Assembly: GCA_013397935.1 (NCBI GenBank)
Contig: VZRN01004399.1
Span: 1,027,287-1,091,286 of the forward strand
DNA length: 64,000 nt
Direction of reading: 5' to 3'
From: Dasyornis broadbenti
Taxonomy: Eukaryota > Chordata > Aves > Passeriformes > Dasyornithidae
The translations under genes and the position numbers were made by a program. The notes under the pieces were generated by a model. It searched no databases. It was not told the DNA's origin and saw only the letters and a list, made by a program, of their open reading frames with translations. Below are positions 11,660 to 23,343 of this stretch, piece by piece (position 1 is the stretch's first letter; each line of letters starts with the position of its first letter).

Positions 11660-12198
11660 AGTCACAGAATGGGATTAAGGTAGGAAGGCACCTCCTGAGA
11701 TGATCTTGTCCTAACCCTTGCATACAAAGCCAGGGTCCAGTGAAGAAGGGCTGTATCTAGTCAGGTTATGAATATTTCCAAGGTGAGAAACTTCACAATC
11801 TCTCAGGGCAATCTCTTTAATTGTGTGACCACCCTCACAGGAAAATAAAGGAGGTGTTTTAAGCTTAAATAGAATATTCTGTATTTTAATTTGTGCCCAT
11901 TTGCTCTTGTCCTGTCACAGGGTACCACTGAGTTCAGCTCCATCATCTCTACACACTCCAGCAGGTATTTCTATACAATTAATAGGATCTCCCTAACCCA
12001 TCTCTTCTTCAGGCTGAACAGTCCCAGCCCTTTCATTCTTTCCTTGGATGACAGATGCTGCAAGATCTGAATCTTCTTCCCAGCCCTTTGTCACTCCAGT
12101 GTACCTGAGTCTCCCTTGGACTGGGAAGCCCAGCACTGCACACAGAACTCCAGATGAACCTCACCAGTGCTCAGTGGAAAAGAAGGATCACCTTCCCC
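11660..12198 (-). mobile_element. CR1 LINE fragment
   Basis: Read on the minus strand this is a 5'-truncated CR1. On the plus strand the reversed words are clear: 'gtcacagaatgggattaagg' at the 3' tip of the element, 'gtgaccaccctcacagg', 'cccatttgctcttgtcctgt', 'tctcttcttcaggctgaaca', 'gtcccagccctttcattc', 'cagcactgcacacagaactc', 'cagatgaacctcaccagtgc'. It is about 540 bp, one of the longer copies in the window, with visible internal small deletions and an AT-rich disruption near 11840-11890. It has no coding capacity. Confidence 0.9.
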
Positions 12199-13420
12199 TT
12201 GCAGGAAACTAAACCTGAACATCTCTACCTCACAGAAAAATATAGAATCTCGTGGATCTATATCTCATGAACTCTTAGCTGACCTTACAGTTTTGTAGCC
12301 TGGTTTATGATTCCTAATCTGCTTTATCAGAGTATTTCTTATGGACAGCCGTGAGGCATTCTGCAATATGCTTTCTGATCTCTGTCCACCTCTTACTGGC
12401 AAGCAACAAATTTGCCAATATAGCCAAAAGGAAGGGGGTCTCTTTCTTTCCAGGGAAAGATTCAAATTAGGTAACGATTGAGTTACACAAGAACTAGAGT
12501 TACACAGCCTTCTTCTGTATTCCTCCATGTTGAATTAAAATTGCATTCATTTTAAATAGAATTTAAACCAACAGATAATGTAACAGAAGCAACAGCGGAG
12601 CAAACACTTGCTGCTCTTGACAGTATTTGTTTCTCTTAACTTCACTTTTGTTTCTCTGTTTGATTTTTCTTTCTCTTTGTTTCTTTGCTTTATATTTTCT
12701 TCTCCTTATTTTACTTGCAACTCACCATTTTAATTCAATGCTCTGCTCCTTGCGCTGAGCAAGTTTGAATGTCAGTTTGACAGAGCTGAAATGGAGCAGG
12801 GGAACCTATTGACTTCTCAACGTTGCTCTGAACAAGTTATTAGAAATGTTTCAAAGGTTGGGTATGTTTGCAGACAAGATGGTGAACGTCCACAGATCAT
12901 GCAGTGAACATACATGAGAAACAAGCAAGCCCAAGTGGACAGAGATTTTCAATTTTTGGGAGTGCATAAGAACTGTGTTGCTGCCCAAACATAGGCTTTC
13001 CTCACCTCTGAAGATAGATGATCCTCTTCAGCTGCCCCCACACAGGAGGAATTCTAAGTCTTCACTAGACACAGATTTTGACGAAAAGCCAAAGACATTT
13101 AGACTGATATTCCTAATATTTGTTCCACCCCAACAAACAGCAGCCTAGTTGGAGAATGGGGTATAAATGACCTGGTGTAACTAAGTGGATTTTAACAACA
13201 ACATTTCTTCAGACTTAATGCTTGGCCACAGGACGGTATTTATTATGTAACTTCAAAGAGGGGGAGGAAGAGACACAGGGAACGTTTCAATCTCTTGAGT
13301 GCTGCTTTTTAAATAGCACTCTCTCTAGCAGTGCTGGCTTTTGAAAATAATTCCTGAAATAATTCACTTATTGGTGCCCTGAGTAAGGTAGGGAACAGAT
13401 GTGTGTAGAAGGCAAATTAT
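12199..13420. other. Unique DNA
   Basis: No recognised repeat. The stretch near 12630-12720 is T-rich with repeated 'tttctt' words. No exon is supported. Confidence 0.5.
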
Positions 13421-13930
<510 letters not shown>

Positions 13931-16900
13931 AATAACTCAATAAATACCCTGCTTTCCTGCCATCCAGCCCTGGTGACCCTCCAGAGGGTGGGTGCAAGTA
14001 GCTGTCCATGTCCCCTGGGTATGGCAATGGCACCAGACATTGGTGCAGGGAGCATGGTGGCCAAAGCCCAAAGGATGATGGAACAGGGCTGGCTGAGGAA
14101 AAGTACTGACCACCTGGGCTCCTGCCAGCCTCATTCGATGATATTTGCATGCAGAGGCAAAAGCCCAGCACTGCATATTGCCTCTACTCTTTGTCTTTTT
14201 ATATCTCTTAAACACATAGGAAATTAACCTGCAGGGTTATGTATTTATTTTAAGCTAGTATAGTCCATAAATCTGCAATAATGGTTTTTACACACATATG
14301 TCTAGTGGAATGCTTTTACATTCAGCACATAAAAATTATTCACATTAAACCCCAATTTTTAAAAATCAAGTAGTTCAAATATCAGTCACAGATCTAGAAC
14401 CATATGAAGCAACTTCTATTTTTAGACCTTGTCATAACAGCAATATGCAATTATTATTATTAAATTATTATGTATTAAATACTTGAGGTATTTGAAGTAT
14501 TTTAACATGATGTATGTCCTAACACTTGTTGGGTTTTCATCAGAATTTTATTTATTTATCTCGAGATAAAAGTGAGAAAAAAATCTGCCTGGACATTGAA
14601 TCAAGACAAACCAGTGGCTATTTTTGTATTTCAGGATCTCTGCCTCTGGTGGTCAGTTAGGGAGTAAAGTAGTTTAAGTTACAGGATTTGGGAAGAAGAG
14701 CCTGCTCTGAATTATATAAAAAACTCTTACTAGCTTTTGTAGAAGTTACACAAGCAGGACAAAGAAAAATCCTTGACAGAATTAGCAATGTTGAAAGTGG
14801 AAATGGATTTTTTGTTACTGCTTCAAGGGGGAGTAGTTATATAGACTTGTCTCTCTGTAGTGAATTGTCTCAAATGGCAGGACATCTATTATTTGCCACC
14901 TTTAGAGCAAACCTCCAAGCATCTGAATAACACAGAAAATTGTGGTTGCTGAGATATTTTATGATAAATTACTGGATATAAAAGGTGGCAAGAGTTATTC
15001 TTGGTAAATGATTGTGCAGCAAAGAATAATTAATATCATTATTTATTTTGCCTTTGGTAATAGCTTGAAACTAGATGAGGAACCAAATAAGACAAAATGC
15101 TTATTAATTACGTTAATCAGGAAATATTAATGATTTAAGGAGAAGTTTCCAAGCACGTTGGCTAGAAGGTATTTTTTTGTCATTTGGGGTTTATGGTCAT
15201 TTTGCTGAGGGCATGTTCCTTTGTTGATGTTTGGCTGCGTGGGCTTAGGGCCAGCTTTTGTAGTGGGCTGTTAGCCCTTGCTTTGATGAGCAGTGAGGAA
15301 CCTCAGTGGAGAACGTTCCACTGCTTCTGGGAGCACTTCTAAACTCAATCTTCGCTGTCAGCGTCTCATTTATCTTGCAGGCAGCTCCTTAATTCTGGCT
15401 CTAATCGGACCTGTTGACTTGTCCTCCTGATTTGATCACAGACCTCCCTTAGCACAGTCACCTTTTTCCCATCTCACACACTTTTTTCTGTCACTGAATT
15501 GGGTGTATTATTGTAGCCCCAGCTTCTGAGCCTCTCCTCCCCTTCTGTTTGATAGTTCTGGACTGTCTGGCTTTACTCATTCCAGAAGAAGACACACCAT
15601 TAATTATAAATTTTAAAAGGGAGGACAGTGGGACCTAGTATAAAATGCAGAGGGAGGGTTCTTCTGTGAGTGGCAGGGATTTTGATGCAAATTGCCCTTT
15701 GTTTCAGAGAAAATCATGGCAGAGTGTTTTTTAGAGAGAAAAATCCTCATTTAATCAGATCTTGGCTTAGGTTGGTAGCTGACCAGTTGGCAAAGGGATT
15801 CAGTTGCACGGGTCCTCACAGTGACATCTCCAGCCAGATTGGAGATGTATGCATTTAATATCTTTATTTTATATGTATTTAATAGCTTAACCACATACCA
15901 AATACTTTCCTACATGAAAGCTAACATCATCCCAGACAATGCCAACACACCACTTATACAAGGACAGTTTATATCGGCTGTTTACAGATGTCTTATCTGT
16001 GCCAAACATGATCTCTCCTGAAGCAAGGACCGCATAAGGGTGTGGCTGGAGGGAAGGGACAGGCTGTCCACACAGAATAACACCTGCTTCAAGTCTTCAT
16101 TGTGGGCTGGACACGGCAGGAGCTGCCCAGGGAATCTCTAGCAGTGTTTGAAATTGCCACGTGTAATAGCACTCAGCTGTGAAGGTTCAGTCAACCAGCG
16201 AGCATCAGGATGGTTCTTTGTCTCAAACCAGTCCACGGGCTCATCCCTCTTCATGACCAGCTCCTGGACCACCCAGGGAATTTATGACTTTAGTGTATGT
16301 GTGCATCCCTGCACAGCTCTGATACCCAACTGCATCACTATTATAAGTCAAAAACTGACTTTAGTTTCCAACCTGTCACTCATTTATAATTTATATGTCA
16401 TAGCTTGTGCCATTTTGCCTTTAAGATGCTTTAGAGAGACATGGGAGTACTGCTGTGGGGTCACCTGCTGATTCCTAAAAACTAGTCCCAGGACTGAAAA
16501 TACAATTTGTGAACCAGTTTATGAGTATTTTATATTACATATATATTATGCATTGTTGAGGGCTGGTGAAGCTGCACTTTATATGAGCCTGGGATTAGTC
16601 CTGAATCCTTTCTGTCTTGCAGCTTTTTGTATCCATCACTACAGCAATTCAGGGCCCTGAGGTGAATGCATGGTATTTTACACCTGATGTTCCTTTCTTC
16701 TGCTCTGTGCTCACAGCATGTGAAACAAGGGAGTTTTTGTATGTGAGACATGTATGTATTCTTTTTTGCTTCCTTCATGTAAATCCCTGTCCAGAAAGGG
16801 CAGAGGCTCGATTCAGCATGTCACAAGTATTTATTTAGATGTCAGGAGTGCTGGCTGATCAGCAGAGCAAGCAGACCATGCTGGTGTGTGTGTGTGTCTG

Positions 16901-16934
16901 TGTGAGATGTAAGACAAAGGGAGATGCAACTCAC
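13931..16934. other. Unique DNA
   Basis: About 3 kb with no recognised transposable element or exon. A small 'ttattattatt' patch lies near 14450-14470. Positions 14995-15065 are AT-rich with homeodomain-like TAAT words. A short (tg)n near 16883-16897 is minor. Confidence 0.5.
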
Positions 16935-17288
16935 TGTTGTGGTTTGAGCCTGGCCAAATGCCAGGTACCCCCAAATTAACACACCCACACCCAGGGCTCA
17001 TGAGTTGAGATAAGGAAACCCGGGAGAAGATGCACTCAAATAGACAGAACAGGACTAACTTAGGTTGCAAAGTGATCTAATTTATTACTAACAGAGTCAG
17101 AGGAGTAAATGAGAAGTAAAATAAACCCTTCAAGGCCATCGTTTCTCCGCTCACCCCCCTCCCTCCTTCCCAGCAGCTGCACAAGGGAACAAGGCATGGG
17201 AGGGGTTAGGTCAGTTCATCACCCAGATCTTCTTCCCCTGCCCGGGGAGAGGTTCTTTTCCTCTGCGTAGCCATGGGTCTCACCGTCG

Positions 17289-17360
17289 GCAGCCTGCCCA
17301 ACACTGCTACAGTGACGCTGGTCCCCACACAGGCAAGCAGTCTCCCCAAAACTGCTACGG
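17289..17360. repeat. 48-bp tandem repeat truncated by assembly gap
   Basis: The word 'actgctac' occurs at 17303-17310 and again at 17351-17358, 48 bp apart, with similar flanks ('gcccaacactgctac' and 'ccccaaaactgctac'). The second unit runs straight into the Ns. Only about one and a half units are visible. An array of such units inside the LTR would explain why the assembly failed here. Confidence 0.65.
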
Positions 17361-17899
17361 NNNNNNNNNNNNNNNNNNNNNNNNNNNNNNNNNNNNNNNN
17401 NNNNNNNNNNNNNNNNNNNNNNNNNNNNNNNNNNNNNNNNNNNNNNNNNNNNNNNNNNNNNNNNNNNNNNNNNNNNNNNNNNNNNNNNNNNNNNNNNNNN
17501 NNNNNNNNNNNNNNNNNNNNNNNNNNNNNNNNNNNNNNNNNNNNNNNNNNNNNNNNNNNNNNNNNNNNNNNNNNNNNNNNNNNNNNNNNNNNNNNNNNNN
17601 NNNNNNNNNNNNNNNNNNNNNNNNNNNNNNNNNNNNNNNNNNNNNNNNNNNNNNNNNNNNNNNNNNNNNNNNNNNNNNNNNNNNNNNNNNNNNNNNNNNN
17701 NNNNNNNNNNNNNNNNNNNNNNNNNNNNNNNNNNNNNNNNNNNNNNNNNNNNNNNNNNNNNNNNNNNNNNNNNNNNNNNNNNNNNNNNNNNNNNNNNNNN
17801 NNNNNNNNNNNNNNNNNNNNNNNNNNNNNNNNNNNNNNNNNNNNNNNNNNNNNNNNNNNNNNNNNNNNNNNNNNNNNNNNNNNNNNNNNNNNNNNNNNN
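17361..17899. other. Assembly gap (539 N)
   Basis: Unknown bases. The left edge is in a tandem repeat. The right edge is followed within about 10 bp by a run of C (about 17908-17923). Both are difficult for sequencing, so the true content is probably GC-rich repeat of the LTR. The two long open frames that span the gap are artefacts of translating N as X. Confidence 1.
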
Positions 17900-17962
17900 C
17901 GCGTTTGTGCCCCCCCCCCCCCCACTAGAAAAGCCTGGGCCAAGCTAAACCACGACACTCAC

Positions 17963-18534
17963 ATTAAGAGAGATACTGTAGATTCACTTTAGCACCATGC
18001 AAACATGATTGAATTGGCCCATCTACTCAGCATATGGTTGAAAATATGCGTGGCTGGATATAGCCCCACAAATAACCCAAAGATGCCATCATGGTCTACA
18101 GAGCTGGAACAAGCTATGCAGATTCAAAGAAGTGAGTGGGATGTGGGAAGGGGTTTGACTCTCTGTGCCAAAAAATATTTCAATACCAGTAAGAGACACA
18201 TAAACACATACACATTTTTTCCTGAAAAGATCTTGAACATTATAAAACAAAGAACAATTTCCTGTCCAGAAGAAACTCTAGGTTCCTGAATGCCAAGTGA
18301 GTGGTCTGTTTTCCAGGGGTTGTTTCAAGAAATTGAGGAAATACTTTATGAAGTGTCTTGGTAAAAGTAGGCCAGAATTATTTACACAAAGTTAATGAAC
18401 TGCAAATAGCACTTCACTGCATGGAAGGAGAAAAGATGGTTTTTAATAATAACTTTTGAGTCTTATGCTGTGACTGACACGATTTTATTTTATATACAGG
18501 AAACTATCCAGTTGCACTGTATTGTGCTGATGCT
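17963..18534. other. Unique DNA between two LTRs
   Basis: About 570 bp between two minus-strand LTRs of different families. I see no gag, pol or env remnant and no primer-binding site, so the two LTRs are not the ends of one provirus. Confidence 0.55.
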
Positions 18535-19520
18535 GGCTGGATGCCAGACACCCACCAAAGCTTCTATATCACTCCCCTCCACAGCTGGACAGGGGAGAAA
18601 AAAGTTAATGAAAGGTTCATGAGCTGAGATAAGGACAGAGAGAGATCACTCGTCAAACACAGCCATGGGCAAAACTGACTCAAATCAGAGATATTAATTT
18701 AATTTATCACTAACAAAATCAGAGCAGGATAATAAGACAACCTTATAAAACCTTAAAAATAATTTTCCCCCACCCCTACCTCCTTCCCAGCTCTACCTCT
18801 TCCCCCACGGTAGCATAGGGAGATGGGGAAAGGAATTAACAGTCATTATGCCTGAGGGAGAGGAGTCCATGCCCTGGTCCACCATGAGATCTCTCCCAGA
18901 GGCATGGTGTGCAATCCTTCAAGGACAGGCTGCTCCAGATGTGAGTTCCCACAGGGTACAAATCCTACCAACAAACCTGCTCCAGAATAGACTCCTCTCT
19001 CCATGGTTCTGCAGGTCCCTGCCAGGAGCCTGCTCAAGCATGGGCCTCCCATGGGTTCACAGCCTCTCTCAGGCATCCACCTGCTCCAGTGTGGGATCCT
19101 CCAGGGGCTGCAGGTGGATCTCTGCTCCCCCATGGACCTCCATGGACTGCAGGGGCACAGCTGCCTCACCATGGGCTGCATCAGGGGCTGCAGGGGAATC
19201 TCAGCTCCGGTGCCTGGAGCACCTCCTGCCCCTCCTTCTGCACTTGGTGTCTGCAGGACTGTTCCTCTCACATATTCTCACCCTGTTCTTCTCTGGACAC
19301 AATTACATCTGCACAATAACTTTTTTTCCCTTCTTATATATGTTATTATAGAGGTGTTACCATCTTTTCTAATTGGTCCATCCCTGGCCAGTGGCACATA
19401 CGTCTTGGAGCCTCCTGGTATTGGCTCTGCCAGACATAGAGGAAGTTTCCAGCAGTTTCTCACAGAAGCCATCCCTGCAGCCCCTCTGCTACCAAAACCT
19501 GACCATGCAAATCCAAAGCA
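18535..19520 (-). mobile_element. ERV solo LTR, family A copy 2 (ERVL-like)
   Basis: The reverse complement carries the family A order: 'ggattttggtag'-like start (here 'caggttttggtagcag'), 'gtgagaaactgctgg', 'ggctccaagac', a TATA box 'catatataag' (plus 19333-19342), a GC-rich centre of 'gcagcccctg' type repeats, then 'gggaaggaggta', 'gtccttatctcagctcatg', 'gtccagctgtggagg', 'agtgatatagaagc' and 'gtctggcatccagccagc'. The usual AATAAA position reads GATAAA. Length about 986 bp. The ends were set by alignment to the 8464-9421 copy, and no target duplication is evident. The overlapping open frames at 18846-19551 are non-coding. Confidence 0.87.
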
Positions 19521-21774
19521 ATTTCTCTTAGACACTGGCCCTTTGTTCTGAGAAAAAGTTTTCAAGAACTGCTTCTTTCTTTTCTTCTCAAGAGTTTTCC
19601 AAATTATCTAGGATTTTCACTTTCCCTAATGCCTCTGAGAAATAAATGAAAAATATTGAAAATTAAATATGTCACTATCATTTATGACAAACTATATTTG
19701 TTAAAAAGGAAATGTGGAAGACCATTTCCAAAACATTTTCAATAATAACTGTAAATCCATATTACAGGAATAAAAAAAGAAGAAAAGTAAGAATAATGTG
19801 TCTCTTAAGCCTGTGAATTCTTAATGAAGGTGATGTTTTTTATTTTGGCTGGGTCTGCAGACTGTGGGCTGGATGAAATAGAGATTTAGTTTGGCAGTTC
19901 TTCTGTAAGCTTTCTGATATGGAAAACGATCATGCAGATAGTTAAACATTACTGGTCTTTCTCTAACACATCACTCCGAATATCTATCAGACACTTTGCA
20001 AAAGAGGAAAATGATTCTTCTTCATGGATATGCCCTCTGTTTCTTTAATCTCTTGCCCTTCTACCAAACTCTCAATTACAATGGGATTTGTTGTCACGTT
20101 CTTACTTCCAACTCTGATTTGTGTCAACAAACTGAAGCCTGTTTGGCCAGGCATGGTATAGTCTATAGTTACTATCAAGGAAACAGTAAATTTTTTTTTC
20201 TTTTTTTTAAAGCTCATGCCAGAATTTATCCAAATCAGTCTTTAGTAATTTCTCTGTTGAGTGCACACAAGCTTTATAACCTCCATTAAAATCTTATTAC
20301 TGCATAGAGTTTAGGCTTCGGGTTTATTATTTTTATACCATGGTGAGATTTATTCCATAAGAAGCATCTGCTATAAAACACAGAATTTTTGCACATGGAA
20401 AAATATGCTTAGAGAAGGAAGAACACTCTTTATTTAACACCATTGGGCATCTGTGAAAAAATAAATGGAAAAAGCTGGTCATGAGTCAGTGCGTAGGCTG
20501 CTTAATTTCTTTGTAAGGATTTATTAAAACCATAAGGCAAATAACAATTTGAGGTGACATTTTAGCATCTTTCAGCTGTGAAAGAGAAAATGACAAAGGT
20601 CATGTTTTGAGAAAATATGCCTCTAATTTTCATAGAAATGTATATACTTACCATTTGCTGTATGCAGAAACCTGCTGCATTTCATTGATGCTGTGGTTGT
20701 CATTAAGGAGTGCAACACTGTTTATAGACAAGACATCACCCATGTGTCAGCTTCCCAGACAAACTTTTTATGAGCTTGTTGTATTGAGAAAAAAAAGAAA
20801 AAATAGCTTAACTACTCTTTATTTGAGAGACATAAACATGATTCCAGGGCAGAATACAGACCTTAAGAGCTCACTGTAGGAAATCAGAAGTTCATCTGCA
20901 TTATTTTACTCTGGAGGACAATAGATAACAAAATATTCCCCAAAACAGAATAAGGCTTCCAATCCACGTTTTGTGTGAGATAAATCTTTCTCTCAAATCA
21001 GATACTAAGCTGAGAGGGCTTCTGCTGAACTTGTATTTTGTCCTAAGCTTCCCTGGTTTTCACATGTTGGAAAACCCTGTTGAATTTGCTGGAAATATTT
21101 CTCATTAAAGGGTTTATAGACTTGTGTCAAGAATATCTTGGGAGGATAAAGATGATGACTAGGGAATAGAAAGTTTATACATTTAATATGATCAAGTACT
21201 CAAAAATTTAAAAGTCTTCATTTTGACAATTTCTTACTCAAATATCAGAGATACTCAAACTGCCTGTGACATAAACTGGGATGTTTTTGTTTATAAACTG
21301 CTTAGAGCTGCAAGCATAAAATTTAATATAACCTCAATTTTATTACTTGAGCATCTTAGTATTGACAATGTTACCTCCTGTACCTCCTTCTCAGGAGAAT
21401 ATTAACTGACTGAGTAACATCTGCAAAATTACTTGAAGTAGAAAATTGCTATGCAAGTGCTAGCTGTTTGTATTACTGGATTACTGTAGATCAAGAATCT
21501 TCATTTTTGGGGGGAGGGGAGGAACATGAATTGGAGGGAAGTGGTTATGTTTTTATGTTAAAAGTGAGGGAAAGAATGTAATTCTGATTTATGGTATCTA
21601 TTTCTTACTTTGTTTCCCATTATGATCCTACAGAGTATGTTTTTAATGTCCATCTGGTTTCATATCACTGTCACTTAAATAACTTACTGCTACTGCTTGT
21701 GTCACTGCAGTGCTGTGTCTCAATGCTGCACAGGATCCCAGTGTCAGACACTGCAGGCACAGGTGGTTCTGTTC
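19521..21774. other. Unique AT-rich DNA
   Basis: About 2.2 kb without a recognised repeat or exon. A T-rich patch lies near 20191-20208. The open frames (20607-20879, for example) have no recognisable domain. Confidence 0.5.
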
Positions 21775-21779
21775 ATGTC

Positions 21780-22425
21780 TGATGGCTTTTTAGGTCTTTT
21801 TCTTTTATACCTTTTAAACCTTTCTTATACCCTTAATACATTTTAAACCCCTTTGCCTTCCTTATACCCTTCACACATATTTCTTGTACCCTTTACACAT
21901 ATCCCTTGTACCCTAGTCCCACATACCTATAATTCTTCTAGTCTGATATGTAGCTTAGTTTGGGGGTCCTACCAAGCAAGAAGATGAAACATACCCAGTG
22001 AGACATCAACAGCTCTACACTATCTTAGAGCTGCAGGCTCCAACCTTGATAGGCCTCTTTCTCTGGAATGCATTTTGCAAACTAGACAGGAATTTCCTTG
22101 AGGGAGGGAGGGCTGACTAGGGTAGGAAGTCTGTTACTTAATCTATCACATTTCTTATTGGGGATTTTAGATTGATATACTAATTTGTGAAGTCCATAAA
22201 AATGTACACTGGGGGGGGGCTCGGGGGCTTAGCCTGTTCCTGCACCTGTGTGGACCTGTGCTCTGGGCTCCCTGCGCTTGGATGCGTGGGGGGTCCCGGG
22301 TGCTTGCCACCGTATTTCCTTCTGTAACGGGCTTTGCTCCAAGGATCCTAGTAAAACCAAGGTAAATACCCTTTTCTCTACTACTGCTGTGTCTGCCTCA
22401 ATTTTTTACAGCCTGAAATAGGCAT
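21780..22425 (+). mobile_element. Probable ERV solo LTR of another family
   Basis: The layout fits an LTR: a T-rich U3 with degenerate repeats, a TATA-like 'ccataaaaatg' near 22194-22204, then an abrupt change to a GC-rich R/U5-like block with 'ggatgcgtggggggtcccgg', and a U5-like end 'ctgtgtctgcctcaattttt' and 'acagcctgaaataggca'. No internal viral sequence was seen on either side. The boundaries are uncertain. A 4-bp tcac near 21665 and after 'ggca' at the right could be target sites but may be chance. Class I is the best guess from the style of the U5 region. Confidence 0.55.
21800..21918. repeat. Degenerate tandem repeat in putative U3
   Basis: Successive copies of a 22-24 bp motif around 'cttataccctt.acacatat' are visible, for example 'cttatacccttcacacatat', 'cttgtaccctttacacatat' and 'cccttgtaccctag', preceded by more diverged 'cttataccctt' copies. 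Repeated blocks in U3 are often enhancers in retroviral LTRs. That role is inferred here. Confidence 0.65.
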
Positions 22426-23054
22426 CACTGCCAGGCCTGACACACGAGTAATGCCACAAGTGGCCAGAGAGCTGAGAAAGAGAACGGGGATGTTCCTGTT
22501 GTTGACAGCCTTTTGGTATGTTCTTGTTTACAAGAAGTGCTTGGGCTGCTGTTTCAGGATCCAAGGGTTTCCTGATGTAAATCTCAGAAGTTTTCAAAAA
22601 GAGTTTCGTTGGAGTTAAATACCTTTGATTCTCCTATGCATACCACCAGTTTGTCAGAGGAGATTTGAACAGCTGCAAGGGCTATGCAGTCTGCTGTCTA
22701 CGCAGTCACATCAGTATGTACCCTGACTGACAGCAGTAAACAATAGGAAGAAATATCTGGAGAAAATAAGAGGTATTTCTTTACCAGACTTTGATCGCAG
22801 ATGAAGTTAAACTTTCAAACAGTACTGTATGTCACAGCATTTGCTATGACAGTGGTTCAAGGGAGGGTCTGTGCATTGCCTCCTCTCTTGAATCGAGTAA
22901 TGTGCCTGTGATTTGGTAGCAGATTCTCAGTTTGTTGCTCTTGATCTTCTGACTTTTTTGATTATTGGCACCAGCTGTAGAGTACTTTGAAGTAGATGAC
23001 AGGAAGGACTCGACAAGTGGCTATCATTTAAAAATTCTTTGTACCTACCCATAA
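22426..23054. other. Unique DNA
   Basis: No repeat, exon or retroviral internal region is recognised directly downstream of the putative LTR. Confidence 0.5.
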
Positions 23055-23343
23055 ATCATATAATCATGAAATGATTGGAGTTGGAAGAGACCTTGAAGAA
23101 CATTGAGTTCCAACCTTCTGCCATGGGCAGAGACACCTTCCACTAGACAGGTTGCTTGAAGCCCCATCCAACCTGGCCTTGAACGCTTCCGGGGCTGAGG
23201 CAGTCACAACTTCTCTGGGCAACCTGTGGCAGTGCTGTACCAGCCCCACAGGAAGGAATTTCTTCCCAATATCTAATCTAAATTTACTGTCTTTCATATT
23301 AAAGCCAATACCCCATGTCTTATCACTACATGCCCTTGTGAAA
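23055..23343 (-). mobile_element. CR1 LINE 3' fragment
   Basis: The reversed CR1 words are clear on the plus strand: 'atcatataatcatgaaatga' at the tip, 'ggagttggaagagaccttga', 'ccatgggcagagacaccttc', 'cactagacaggttgcttgaa', 'gccccatccaacctggcc', 'gggcaacctgtggcagtgct', 'aggaatttcttcccaatatc'. It is about 290 bp, 5'-truncated, and among the best-preserved CR1 copies in the window. Confidence 0.95.

Larger units (their letters stand above)
16935..17957 (-). mobile_element. ERV solo LTR with 5-bp target duplication (ERVL-like)
   Basis: On the minus strand this begins 'tgtcgtggtttagcttggcc' and ends 'ggctcaaaccacaaca', the TG...CA ends expected of an LTR. It is flanked by a perfect 5-bp duplication, ctcac at 16930-16934 and at 17958-17962. 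Five bp fits class III (ERVL) and some class I elements. An AATAAA signal on the minus strand (plus 17081-17086) lies about 146 bp before the 3' end. Words near the 3' end ('ttatctcaactcatgagcc', 'acctggca...ggccagg') parallel those of family A, so the two families look related. It contains a 539-bp N gap, so true length is unknown. A 48-bp tandem repeat enters the gap. No internal retroviral genes flank it. Confidence 0.93.

Noticed and set aside
17206..17992. Long open frames of about 240-250 codons on both strands
   Set aside because: Most of their length is the run of N translated as X, and the rest is LTR sequence.
16935..19520. One provirus bounded by the two minus-strand LTRs
   Set aside because: The LTRs are of different families, the inner one has its own target duplication, and the 570 bp between them has no retroviral genes.
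18846..19551. Open frames of up to 182 codons
   Set aside because: They lie entirely within the minus-strand LTR and have no retroviral protein motif.
21665..22434. 4-bp tcac as target duplication of the fourth LTR
   Set aside because: A 4-bp match in AT-rich DNA is easily chance, and the implied left end does not look like an LTR start.
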